The notes under the pieces: generated by a model
The model's input: only the letters and a program-made list of their open reading frames with translations
Told to the model about the DNA's origin: nothing
Database searches by the model: none
Made by a program: the position numbers and the translations under genes
Assembly (NCBI RefSeq): GCF_024346395.1
Contig: NZ_JAGQCW010000001.1
Location: 248,001 to 312,000, forward strand
Length of the DNA stretch: 64,000 bases
DNA from: Cyanobium sp. AMD-g
GTDB taxonomy: Bacteria; Cyanobacteriota; Cyanobacteriia; PCC-6307; Cyanobiaceae
Reading direction: 5' to 3'
Shown: in pieces, positions 35,420 through 43,952 of the stretch
Numbering within the stretch: the first letter of the stretch is position 1
Layout: each line of letters starts with the position of its first letter

Positions 35420-37096
35420 ATGCTGCGCTCCGACGCCATCACCAAGGGCCTTCAACGCTCCCCCAACCGGGCCATGCTGCGGGCCGTGGGGTTCGGCGAC
35501 GGGGACTTCGGCAAGCCGATCGTGGCCATCGCCAACGGCTACAGCACGATCACGCCCTGCAACATCGGCCTCAACGACCTCGCCCGGCGGGCCGAGCAGG
35601 CCGCCCGGGTCGCCGGAGCCATGCCCCAGATGTTCGGCACCATCACCGTCAGCGACGGCATCTCGATGGGCACCGAGGGCATGAAGTATTCGCTCGTGTC
35701 GCGCGAGGTGATCGCCGATTCGATCGAAACAGCCTGCAACGCCCAGAGCATGGATGGCCTGCTGGCCATCGGCGGCTGCGACAAGAACATGCCCGGCGCC
35801 ATGCTCGCCATGGCCCGCATGAACATCCCGGCGATCTTCGTGTACGGCGGCACGATCAAGCCGGGCAAACTGGGCCCCTGCGATCTCACCGTGGTCAGCG
35901 CCTTCGAGGCGGTGGGGCAGTTGTCGGGCGGCCGCATCGATGAGGCGGAACTGCTGGCGATCGAGAAGAACGCCTGCCCCGGTGCCGGCAGCTGCGGCGG
36001 CATGTTCACCGCCAACACGATGAGTTCGGCCTTCGAGGCGTTCGGGCTGAGCCTGCCCTACAGCTCGACGATGGCGGCGGAGGATCCGGAGAAGGCCGAC
36101 AGCGCCGCCCGCTCGGCCGAGGTGCTGGTGCAGGCGATCGCCGCCGACATCCGGCCGCGGGATCTGCTCACCCGGGAGGCCTTCGAGAACGCCATCGCCG
36201 TGATCATGGCGGTGGGCGGCTCCACCAATTCGGTGCTGCACCTGCTGGCGATCGCCCGTACCGCCGGGGTGCCGCTGACGATCGACGACTTCGAGACGAT
36301 CCGCCAGAAGGTGCCGGTGATCTGCGATCTCAAGCCCAGCGGCCGCTTCGTGACCGTGGATCTGCACCGGGCCGGCGGGATCCCCCAGGTGATGAAGCTG
36401 TTGCTGGACGCTGGCCTGCTGCACGGTGACTGCCGCACCATCGAGGGGCGCAGCCTGGCCGAGGTGCTGGCTGAGGTGCCCTCCGAGCCCCCGGCCGATC
36501 AGGAGGTGATCCGGCCCCTGGCCAACCCCCTCTACGCCCAGGGCCACCTGGCGATCCTGCGGGGCAACCTGGCCGAGGAGGGCAGCGTGGCCAAGATCAG
36601 CGGGGTCAAGAATCCGGTGATGACCGGCCCGGCGCGGGTGTTCGAGAGTGAGGAGGAGGCCCTGGCGTCGATCCTCGCCAAGCGCATCAACGCCGGTGAT
36701 GTGGTGGTGATCCGCTACGAAGGGCCCGTCGGCGGCCCCGGCATGCGTGAAATGCTGGCCCCCACCGCCGCGATCATCGGCGAGGGGCTGGGCGATTCGG
36801 TGGCCCTGATCACCGACGGCCGCTTTTCGGGCGGCACCTACGGCATGGTGGTGGGCCACGTGGCCCCGGAGGCCGCCATGGGTGGCACCATCGCCCTGGT
36901 GCAGGAGGGCGACAGCATCACGGTGGATGCGAAGCAGCGGCTGATCCAGCTCAACGTGGCGGACGACGAGCTGGCCCGGCGCCGCAGCGCCTGGACAAAG
37001 CCCGAACCCCGCTACCGCACCGGCGTGCTCGGCAAGTACGCCCGCCAGGTGAGCAGCAGCAGCCTGGGGGCGGTGACCGACCAGCCCCCGGACTGA
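35420..37096 (+). CDS. ilvD: dihydroxy-acid dehydratase
   Basis: Fe-S enzyme of isoleucine/valine synthesis, converting dihydroxyacids to 2-oxoacids. The 558 residues contain the cluster cysteines in GGCDKNMPG and [18 protein letters not shown], a [11 protein letters not shown] motif and the SRNAMLRAVG-type N-terminus ([12 protein letters not shown]). The frame opens at a TTG upstream, but ATG 35420 ([10 protein letters not shown]) fits the family. TAGGTT at 35389-35394 may be its -10 box. Full length with all expected motifs. Confidence 0.96.
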   Translation: MLRSDAITKGLQRSPNRAMLRAVGFGDGDFGKPIVAIANGYSTITPCNIGLNDLARRAEQAARVAGAMPQMFGTITVSDGISMGTEGMKYSLVSREVIADSIETACNAQSMDGLLAIGGCDKNMPGAMLAMARMNIPAIFVYGGTIKPGKLGPCDLTVVSAFEAVGQLSGGRIDEAELLAIEKNACPGAGSCGGMFTANTMSSAFEAFGLSLPYSSTMAAEDPEKADSAARSAEVLVQAIAADIRPRDLLTREAFENAIAVIMAVGGSTNSVLHLLAIARTAGVPLTIDDFETIRQKVPVICDLKPSGRFVTVDLHRAGGIPQVMKLLLDAGLLHGDCRTIEGRSLAEVLAEVPSEPPADQEVIRPLANPLYAQGHLAILRGNLAEEGSVAKISGVKNPVMTGPARVFESEEEALASILAKRINAGDVVVIRYEGPVGGPGMREMLAPTAAIIGEGLGDSVALITDGRFSGGTYGMVVGHVAPEAAMGGTIALVQEGDSITVDAKQRLIQLNVADDELARRRSAWTKPEPRYRTGVLGKYARQVSSSSLGAVTDQPPD

Positions 37097-37321
37097 TCGG
37101 CGGATCTTCAGAAGGATTTCAGCGCATCACAACCATTTTCAGAATCGCGCAGGATCCTCAGGCTGATGCAGACCCGCGCTATCGCCGCTGTAGCCGTGAT
37201 GCGGATCGCGACAGGTAGAAATGCTGTGGAGCAAAAGAGTCTCAGGTGAGACGAGGAGCGCAGGCCCGCCATTGAAGGCCTTTTCACAGCGACGGAACTG
37301 CCTTATGGGTATGGAAGCAAC

Positions 37322-37328
37322 AAGGAGG
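37322..37328 (+). promoter_or_regulatory. strong Shine-Dalgarno of the 74-residue RHH gene
   Basis: AAGGAGG five bases before the ATG at 37334. It is a near-perfect anti-SD match, stronger than the sites I see before most other genes in this window, and supports this short ORF being translated. Confidence 0.75.
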
Positions 37329-37333
37329 TACCC

Positions 37334-37558
37334 ATGACCAACCACACGACGCCAGGCCCCTTCCGCCGTCCTGTCAGGGTCACCATCACCATTCCCTACA
37401 ACGCCTATCAGTCGTTGGTGGAACGCAGCAACTTCCAGGGGCGCTCCCTCTCCAATCTGGCGGCCTATCTGCTCGAAACCTCCCTGCGGACATCCGATAC
37501 CGGAGAGCACACCACCCTCCGCGCCGAAATGGCGGATGGGTACCATCGCCGCGCGTAA
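37334..37558 (+). CDS. small CopG/RHH-type protein
   Basis: A 74-residue protein. RPVRVTITIPYNAYQSLVER forms the expected beta-strand and first helix of a ribbon-helix-helix fold, then GRSLSNLAAYLLETSL the second helix. RHH proteins bind DNA as dimers, often as antitoxins or repressors; no toxin gene is adjacent. The preceding AAGGAGG is unusually strong. It lies in a lower-GC, accessory-looking stretch and is convergent with the AraC-type gene, 21 bases apart. Confidence 0.75.
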   Translation: MTNHTTPGPFRRPVRVTITIPYNAYQSLVERSNFQGRSLSNLAAYLLETSLRTSDTGEHTTLRAEMADGYHRRA

Positions 37559-37579
37559 GGATCGTTGGCCTTGCCACTT

Positions 37580-38620
37580 CTAGCGGGATTCCCTCAACAG
37601 CACTGACGGCTTGACGTGAAAGCGCTGCTGGAAATCCACGCTGAACAATCCAAGGGAGCGGTAGCCGCATTCACGGGCGATGCTCCCCACCGTGTCTTCG
37701 GGGTTCGGATTCTCCAGGCGTCTGCGAGCCTGATCGAGACGCTGATGCTTGATCCACTCGGTGGCTCTGCAGCCCATTCTCTCAGCAAAGGCATATTGAA
37801 GTGCCCTGCGTGAGTAGTGACTTCGTGCCTCCAGGTCCGTCAAGGTCAACGGCTTAGCCAGGTTCTCCTTGATGTAGTCGATCAGTTCATCGAAGGCATC
37901 GCGCCCATCACGCTGGCGGAGCCTGAGGCGTTCCAGGGGTCTGTCCTCGCGCAACTCCGGCAGCACCATGGCCGCCAGCAGCCGGTAGATCTGATCGTCG
38001 AACTGCAGCGAATCGAGCAGTCCTTCTCCATGGCCGGCGAGTTGACCCGCCGTCTGCATTGTTTGACCTAAGGCGGCCAGCAGCGAGGGAGCGGCTGGAT
38101 CCTCAGGCGGACTCCAGCCATGGGTCTGTGCCACGGTCTGCTCCCAGCCCTCCGGTGGCTGGGGGCACCCAGCCATGGTCAACGCCGTCTTCAGCAACCG
38201 ATCCCTGGAAACGACAAAGGCCACGCCCGAAGAAACGGAACTCTCCATGGCGCAGGCCGCCCTGTCCATCAGCAGGCCACAGCCCGGGCCGCATCGCCAG
38301 GTGCGGGACGCTTGGCGCAGCAGAATCCTTCCGCCATAGCCCAGCAGGATCAGAGGATTCTGGCGCGCCGCAAACGCGGCGCGCATGGGCCGAGCTGACC
38401 AGGCCGTGGCCACGATGCTGCCAAGGCGCAGGTTGGTGCCGTAATACCACCAGGAGCTGGCCGAATCCAGGGGACTGAGGTCGACGCCAGCAATGGCGCC
38501 CTGAAGCAGGGCAATGCAGGCCTGAGGATCCTCAATCTGGCTGAACCGGCGAACCAGTGGGTTGGGGAATCGACCGGCCTCAGGATGCTGAAGATGGGGG
38601 AAGTGGGTATTGCTCAACAC
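37580..38620 (-). CDS. AraC-family transcriptional regulator
   Basis: A 346-residue regulator. The C-terminal 100 residues carry the two helix-turn-helix motifs of AraC/XylS proteins: KPLTLTDLEARSHYSRRALQ and DTVGSIARECGYRSLGLFS, followed by FHVKPSVLL. The N-terminal 230 residues resemble an AraC-binding-like sensor domain, ligand unknown. GTG start at 38620. It is divergent from the CheB-CheR-PAS gene, with a 267-base gap, and may regulate it. Confidence 0.88.
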   Translation of the reverse strand: MLSNTHFPHLQHPEAGRFPNPLVRRFSQIEDPQACIALLQGAIAGVDLSPLDSASSWWYYGTNLRLGSIVATAWSARPMRAAFAARQNPLILLGYGGRILLRQASRTWRCGPGCGLLMDRAACAMESSVSSGVAFVVSRDRLLKTALTMAGCPQPPEGWEQTVAQTHGWSPPEDPAAPSLLAALGQTMQTAGQLAGHGEGLLDSLQFDDQIYRLLAAMVLPELREDRPLERLRLRQRDGRDAFDELIDYIKENLAKPLTLTDLEARSHYSRRALQYAFAERMGCRATEWIKHQRLDQARRRLENPNPEDTVGSIARECGYRSLGLFSVDFQQRFHVKPSVLLRESR

Positions 38621-38887
38621 ACGTAGGCCCCCGTGGGCTGTTTCAATCTACCGTCCTTCCTTTCCGAAATGTCAACAGCCAGAGCGGTGGACATCCATAT
38701 GACTCAACGGCCATGTCATTACAACTCGAATGGAGATCAGCTTTGCATACAGGCAAGCTCAATGAGGGGCCAGGAAGTTATCTCCATGAAACGAGAGCCT
38801 TCGTAACTGTCGTCGGATGCGCAGCCATGGGACTGGCACCACGGCCAGCGGATTAACATCATTACACCGTCATTGACTGGCCTGAGG
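38621..38887. other. divergent intergenic region, no gene seen
   Basis: About 267 bases, visibly AT-richer than the surroundings, between the AraC-type regulator and the CheB-CheR-PAS gene. It holds short ORFs without convincing codon use. An imperfect dyad around 38743-38763 (AGCTTTGC, then GCAAGCT) could be an operator. I see no RNA gene. Confidence 0.4.
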
Positions 38888-41800
38888 ATGGAATCCTCCA
38901 CGGACCCAGGGGCCAACGCTCCCCTCCCATCGCCCTTCGGCGCCGCGTCAGGGTCACCTGTCTGTGTCGACGAGGGCCAGGGATCCGTTCCCGGCGATGG
39001 CGTGATGCATCTGGTGGGAATCGGCGCCTCAGCCGGCGGTCTTGAGGCGCTGCAGGCCCTGCTCGGCAACCTCCAACCGGGCGGCACCGTGGCCTATGCG
39101 GTGGCACAGCACCTGTCCCCCGATCACCGCAGCCACCTGGTCGATCTGCTGAGTCGATGCACGGCGCCGGAGGTGCAGGAGGCCGTGGATGGGGCGCTTC
39201 TGCGTCCTGGCTGCGTCAATATCGGTCCTCCCGGCAAGGACCTCACCGTTCAGGGACATCAACTGGTCGTGTCCGCGCCGGAGCCGCGTTTTGGCCCGAG
39301 CCCGAGCGTCGATCGATTGTTCGAATCGATGGCCCAGCACTGGCAGGAGCGTGGAGCGGCCGTGGTCCTCTCCGGCACCGGGTCCGATGGCGCCCGTGGT
39401 CTGAGGGCCGTCCGGGCGGCCGGGGGGCTGACCATCGCCCAGGCGCCGGAGAGTGCCCGTTTCGGCGGCATGCCATCCGCCGCCATCGCCCTGGGTGGCG
39501 CCGAGCTCATCCTCGAGCCCGCGGCCATCGGCCAGCGTCTCGGCGAACTGCTGACTGCCGCGACCGAAAACCTGGAATCCAGACCCACCGGAGCCGCTCC
39601 CGATCCCGTCAACATCTTCAGCTTGATGGGTCAGCTCAAGCGGATCACCGGCATCGATTTTTCCCAGTACAAAGCCGTCACCGTGCGACGCCAGCTGCAA
39701 CGCCGAATGTTGATCCGGCAACAGCGTAGCGTTGATGATTACATTCAGTTGCTTGAATCCGACGGCAAGGAGTCGTTTGCCCTTGTCAAGAACCTGCTCG
39801 TCTCCGTCACCTCCTTCTTCCGTGATCCCCAGATGTTCGCTGCCCTCGGCGAGCATCTGCGCGGCTACCTTGACTCCGGAGCCGGGACGGTACAGCTCAG
39901 AGTATGGGTGCCTGGGTGTGCGACCGGCGAAGAGGCCTATTCGCTCGGTATGCTGATCAGCGAACTGCTGAATCACCCTCCTGACCTCAGCAATCACCTG
40001 AAGATCTTCGCCACGGATCTCGACGAAGAGAGTCTGGCTGTCGGCCGTCGTGCCAGCTATCCAGGCGCCGACGCCATGGCGATTCCTGAAAGCCTTCGGG
40101 AACGATTCGTTTCTCACCTCAATGGCGATCTTGAAATCAGCGATTCACTGCGTCGATGCGTGGTGTTCGCCCGTCACAACATCGCCGAGGATCCTCCCTT
40201 TCCGCGACTGGATCTGATCTCCTGTCGCAACACACTCATCTACTTCAATCCTCCGCTGCAGGAGCGGGCCCTGAGCCTGTTCCATGCCGGGCTCCTGCCG
40301 GGCGGACTGCTTTTCCTTGGCCCGTCGGAATCGCCCAGCAGCCGGACAACGGGCTTCAGCGTGGTGGACGCTGTAAGCCACATCTTCCGGCGGACCCCCG
40401 ATTATCCTTCCCCCGGACCCATCCACCGCTCGCTTGCCAGCCAGCCTCCGTCACCGCTGATCGCTGCGGCTGGCCGTATGCCGGTGCTTCACGACACTCT
40501 CCCCGAACAGCACATTGCCACCCTCGAGGCCCTGGTGCGCACCAGCTGTCCCACCAGCGTGATCCTGGATGAGCATCACGAACTGGTGGAAGTGATCGGT
40601 GATGTCAGTCCCTTTTGCCGGCTTCCGGAGGGAAGGATCTCGAACGCCGCCATCGCCTTCCTGCAACCGGAACTGCAGGCCGAAGCACGGGCGTTACTGC
40701 TGCTCGTCCGTGCCGATGGGGTGCCGATCCGCAGCAGGCCGATCCGGATGAAGGGCCATGACCGCCCCCTGCGGCTGGAGGTCCGCCCCCTGCTGGTGAC
40801 GGACCGAACTCTCACCGTGCTGACGTTTCTCCCGGTATCGGAGCACCCTGCGGAAGACGGAGCTGGTGACGAGGTGCTGGAGCGCAATGCCGATCTCGAC
40901 CGGGAAATCGCCAGGCTGGAAAGTGACCTGCTCAAATCCCAGGAGTCCCAGCGCATCTCCCTGGCCGAACTCGAGGCGGCCAACCAGGAACTGGAGGCCT
41001 CCGCGGAAGAGCTTCAGGCCTTTTCGGAAGAGCTGCAGTCCGCCAACGAGGAACTGCAGGCCACCAATCTTGAACTGGTTAGCCTTAATCATCAGCTCCA
41101 GGGGCGGAGCGATCAGCTGCAGGCGCTCACCGACGACCTTGAGAACATCCAGAACTCGCTCACCCAGGGCATGGTGGTCGTGGATCGGAACCTGAGGATC
41201 ACCCGCTACACCCCCCTGGCGGTCCGCGTTTTCGGCCTTGTGGTGGATGACATCGGCCAGCCCCTGCTGGGTCTTCCGACCACCCTCCCCCTTCCGGGTC
41301 TGTCGACCGCCCTGGCGGAGGTGCTGGCCGGAGCCGCCCGTCGCTGCATCGAGGCCGTGAGTGAGGACGCGGCCTTTCTGGTCCAGGTGCTTCCCTACCA
41401 GGAGAAGGATGGCCAGCAACGCGGAGCGATCATTTCCCTTACCGACGTGTCGGAGCTCGAGGGACTCCGCCACGCCGCCGAAGCGTCGCTCGGAGACTTC
41501 TCCATGCTCGCCGATGCCCTCGACCAGGCCGTCTGGAAGCGCGACGCGCACCTGCATCGGCTGCTCTACGCGAGCCTCCGTTTCCTGCCCCTCACCGGCT
41601 GGAGTCCAGGCGAACTGTTCGCCCATCCGGAACTTCTTGATGAAGCCATCGATCCCGAGGACAGGGAACGGGTCTGGGCCAGCCGTGATCTGCGCCAGAG
41701 CGGCTGGACGGTCACCTACCGGATCCTGACACGGGAGGGCCATCGCCGCTGGGTGCAGGAGACGGCCAGGGTCGTCGCCGACAACCGCGACCGGAGCGTG

Positions 41801-42235
41801 GTCGGCACGCTCACCGACGTGACCGGCCTGCGGGAGTCGCAGGAGAGAGCCCACCACCTCGCCCAGCTGTTCGAGGCGCTGCTCAGCAGTCCCAGCTTCG
41901 CCCTGGCCGTTCTCGATGCCAACAGGCAGGTGGTGCAGGTGAATGACGCCCTCTGTCGTCTGCTTGGCTTCGAACGGGAGAGCCTGCTGGGTTCTCCCGT
42001 CTCGCTGATCTGCGCGCTGCCATCCCTGCCGGAACCCATGCCAGGGTCCGATCCGGCTCGGCCGTCCCCTGCCCTGCATGCCACCATCCCGTTGCTGCAC
42101 CGGGATGGGCACCCCCTGGCGCTTGCCTCCCAGCTCTGGCGGGTGCCCTCGTCCAGCGGTCCCGGTGACCTCCTGCTGGTGATCCCGGTGTCGCCCCCCC
42201 TCGTTGATCGAGGGGAGGGGCCATCTCAATCCTGA
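38888..42235 (+). CDS. CheB-CheR-PAS fusion protein
   Basis: A 1115-residue protein. N-terminal CheB methylesterase-like domain (GIGASAGGLEAL with the catalytic Ser, AVAQHLSPDHRS, LSGTGSDGARGL), then a CheR methyltransferase domain (VTSFFRDPQMFAAL, VWVPGCATGEEAYSLGM for SAM, FATDLDEESL, ISCRNTLIYFNPPLQ). A coiled coil of Glu/Leu-rich heptads follows at roughly residues 660-745, then three PAS domains to the end. No receiver, HisKA or GGDEF domain follows, unlike many relatives. ATG 38888 is preferred to TTG 38873. No chemoreceptor or other che gene is nearby, so the substrate is unclear. Confidence 0.9.
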   Translation: MESSTDPGANAPLPSPFGAASGSPVCVDEGQGSVPGDGVMHLVGIGASAGGLEALQALLGNLQPGGTVAYAVAQHLSPDHRSHLVDLLSRCTAPEVQEAVDGALLRPGCVNIGPPGKDLTVQGHQLVVSAPEPRFGPSPSVDRLFESMAQHWQERGAAVVLSGTGSDGARGLRAVRAAGGLTIAQAPESARFGGMPSAAIALGGAELILEPAAIGQRLGELLTAATENLESRPTGAAPDPVNIFSLMGQLKRITGIDFSQYKAVTVRRQLQRRMLIRQQRSVDDYIQLLESDGKESFALVKNLLVSVTSFFRDPQMFAALGEHLRGYLDSGAGTVQLRVWVPGCATGEEAYSLGMLISELLNHPPDLSNHLKIFATDLDEESLAVGRRASYPGADAMAIPESLRERFVSHLNGDLEISDSLRRCVVFARHNIAEDPPFPRLDLISCRNTLIYFNPPLQERALSLFHAGLLPGGLLFLGPSESPSSRTTGFSVVDAVSHIFRRTPDYPSPGPIHRSLASQPPSPLIAAAGRMPVLHDTLPEQHIATLEALVRTSCPTSVILDEHHELVEVIGDVSPFCRLPEGRISNAAIAFLQPELQAEARALLLLVRADGVPIRSRPIRMKGHDRPLRLEVRPLLVTDRTLTVLTFLPVSEHPAEDGAGDEVLERNADLDREIARLESDLLKSQESQRISLAELEAANQELEASAEELQAFSEELQSANEELQATNLELVSLNHQLQGRSDQLQALTDDLENIQNSLTQGMVVVDRNLRITRYTPLAVRVFGLVVDDIGQPLLGLPTTLPLPGLSTALAEVLAGAARRCIEAVSEDAAFLVQVLPYQEKDGQQRGAIISLTDVSELEGLRHAAEASLGDFSMLADALDQAVWKRDAHLHRLLYASLRFLPLTGWSPGELFAHPELLDEAIDPEDRERVWASRDLRQSGWTVTYRILTREGHRRWVQETARVVADNRDRSVVGTLTDVTGLRESQERAHHLAQLFEALLSSPSFALAVLDANRQVVQVNDALCRLLGFERESLLGSPVSLICALPSLPEPMPGSDPARPSPALHATIPLLHRDGHPLALASQLWRVPSSSGPGDLLLVIPVSPPLVDRGEGPSQS
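42197..42215. terminator. 7-bp hairpin at the end of the CheB-CheR-PAS gene
   Basis: CCCCTCG, loop TTGAT, CGAGGGG, lying in the last codons of the gene and close to the stop of the convergent 145-residue gene. There is no T-run, so terminator function is only possible. Confidence 0.3.
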
Positions 42236-42663
42236 TCGGGCCGCAGCAGGGCTCTGAGGCGGCGGGCCAGGGCCTCCAGCGGTTCGCCCTGGGCCGGACA
42301 GCCGCTGCGCAGGCCCGTGGCCCCATCCATCCAGACCGGATGGCTCCCATGCCACAGCAGGGGTTGGTCGTCCCTGTGGCACCAGGTGAGGGTGAGGTTG
42401 AGCGCCTCGCCGCTGCGGTAGATCTCCAGCTCCAGATCCTCCGCCGGCAGCCGCACCCCCTCGGGGGTGCGGGCCTCCAGGCGCAGGCAGAGGTCCAGGC
42501 TGTTCCCCTCCTGTGCCGCCGCCCCCAACCCGGCCCCGGCGGCACCCAGGTCGGGGCTGACCACCGCATGGCGCAGGGGCTTGCGGCAGAGGTCGGCCGC
42601 CGCCGCCACCAACCGGCTCAGGTCGGTGTTGGCACTGCCGATCGAAGACTCAGGCGACGGCAT
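42226..42663 (-). CDS. conserved hypothetical protein
   Basis: A 145-residue soluble protein. The N-terminal half has DLSRLVAAAADLCRKPL and the C-terminal half a Trp-rich beta-like stretch (LTLTWCHRDDQPLLWHGS) ending in a basic helix (LARRLRALLRPD). I do not recognise a family. It overlaps the CIA30 gene by 14 bases at its start, is cotranscribed with it by position, and its stop overlaps the convergent CheB-CheR-PAS gene by 10 bases. Confidence 0.65.
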   Translation of the reverse strand: MPSPESSIGSANTDLSRLVAAAADLCRKPLRHAVVSPDLGAAGAGLGAAAQEGNSLDLCLRLEARTPEGVRLPAEDLELEIYRSGEALNLTLTWCHRDDQPLLWHGSHPVWMDGATGLRSGCPAQGEPLEALARRLRALLRPDQD

Positions 42664-43204
42664 CGATCGCCATCAGCTCCAGGCTGAGCGGGCCGGCCCG
42701 GAAGCCCGGATTGGCGGAACCGTCGTCGCCGAACTTGGAATGCAGGATCTGCAGCCGGGTGATGCGAGCGGCGTCGAAGCGCAGTGGCAGGCCCAGGGGC
42801 AGGGCCTCGATCGGCTTGGCCCGGATGGAGGGACGCAGCTGATCGAAGGGAATCCGCAGCCGGCAGGGGCCATCGGCGGCGGTGGCGAAGTTGGCCACCC
42901 AGCGCACCCCGCCGGGGATCAGTTCGGTGAGGCCCGCCACACCGTCGGCGCAGGCGACGGCCAGCTTGTAGTGGCGGCCATCTCCCTGCAATTCCAGTTC
43001 GAAAGCGGCCTGATCGGAAAGATCCAGGGGCGGGGAGAACACCGGCGAGCGGCAGCTCACGAAGCCACCGCCCTGCTCCACCACCTCCGCCTCCAGGCGC
43101 AACCCGCGGCGGCTGACCGTGCAGCTGCCGCTGCTGCGGCCGCCCATCACGGTGTCGTTGAGGGCATGCCAGCCGCTGAAACCATCTCCTGCAACGACCT
43201 GCAT
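42650..43204 (-). CDS. CIA30 family protein
   Basis: A 184-residue protein with the CIA30 (complex I intermediate-associated protein 30) pattern: WHALNDTVMGGRSSG at the N-terminus, LDLSDQAAFELELQGDGRHY and a VANFATAADGPCRLRIPFDQ segment. The fold is a galactose-binding-like beta-sandwich. In cyanobacteria and plants, CIA30-like proteins are linked to assembly of NDH or photosystem complexes, but the role here is unknown. ATG 43204 is 8 bases after the pgl stop, so pgl-CIA30-hypothetical form one unit. Confidence 0.85.
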   Translation of the reverse strand: MQVVAGDGFSGWHALNDTVMGGRSSGSCTVSRRGLRLEAEVVEQGGGFVSCRSPVFSPPLDLSDQAAFELELQGDGRHYKLAVACADGVAGLTELIPGGVRWVANFATAADGPCRLRIPFDQLRPSIRAKPIEALPLGLPLRFDAARITRLQILHSKFGDDGSANPGFRAGPLSLELMAIDAVA

Positions 43205-43211
43205 GGTTGTC

Positions 43212-43952
43212 TCAGTGGGGGGGAAGGTCGGCGGCGGCGGCGGCATCGGCCAGGATCACCACCTCCGAAGCCGGCCGCACCAGCCGGGCGGGGGTGCGCT
43301 CGGCGGGCTCACTGGGGTCGAGCAGCCGGGCCAGCGCCTGGCGTTTGCCGGCGCCACTGACCAGAAAGATCACCCGGCGGGCCGCCGAGAGCACCGGAGC
43401 GGTGAGGGTGATGCGGGGCAGACCCTTGCCTTCGCCGATGGTGACCGGCCGGTCGACAACAGCGGGGGACGCCGTGCCCGGGAACAGGGAGGCGGTGTGG
43501 CCGTCGTCGCCCAGGCCCAGCAGCACCACATCGAAGCGGGGCATCCGGCCGGGGCAGAGCACCGCCAGTTCCGCCGCATAGGCCACGGCGCTGGCCTCGG
43601 CGCTGGGCCGGTCGGTGGGCACCGGGTGGAACCGGGCCCGGCTGGCGGGCGCCTGGGCCAGCAGGGTTTCGCGCAGCATGCGGGCATTGCTGGAGGGGTC
43701 GTCGGCGGGCACCCAGCGCTCATCGCCCAGGAGCACATCAACGCGCTCCCAGGGCAGGTGCTCGCCCCCCAGACGGCTGTAGGCCGCCCGGGGGGTTTCG
43801 CCACCGGCCAGGGCGATCTGGGCCCGGTCCCGCTCGGCCAGGGCCAGGTCGATGCCGGCGGCGATCTGTTCAGCCGCCTGGCGGGCCAGCTCCTCGGGGC
43901 TGGCGGCGACGATCAGGTGATAGCGGGTGCTGGGTTCGGTCAATCGAGCCAT
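43212..43952 (-). CDS. pgl: 6-phosphogluconolactonase
   Basis: Hydrolyses 6-phosphogluconolactone in the oxidative pentose phosphate pathway, 246 residues. Motifs of the NagB/Pgl family: FLVSGAGKRQAL near the C-terminus, VDVLLGDERWVPADDPSSN, and GLGDDGHTASLFPGT with the catalytic His. Starts inside the gnd 3' end (13-base overlap) and directly follows it, matching the gnd-pgl order in picocyanobacteria. Confidence 0.95.
   Translation of the reverse strand: MARLTEPSTRYHLIVAASPEELARQAAEQIAAGIDLALAERDRAQIALAGGETPRAAYSRLGGEHLPWERVDVLLGDERWVPADDPSSNARMLRETLLAQAPASRARFHPVPTDRPSAEASAVAYAAELAVLCPGRMPRFDVVLLGLGDDGHTASLFPGTASPAVVDRPVTIGEGKGLPRITLTAPVLSAARRVIFLVSGAGKRQALARLLDPSEPAERTPARLVRPASEVVILADAAAAADLPPH

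Noticed and set aside
35288..36859. 523-residue minus-strand frame opposite ilvD
   Set aside because: His/Gly/Gln-rich antisense translation with no motif; ilvD is certain.
37334..37558. Toxin-antitoxin system with the RHH protein as antitoxin
   Set aside because: No second short ORF with toxin features lies next to it; the neighbours are ilvD and an AraC regulator.
38557..38856. 99-residue ORF in the AraC/CheB gap
   Set aside because: Overlaps the AraC gene start, no motif, no ribosome-binding site, unusual composition.
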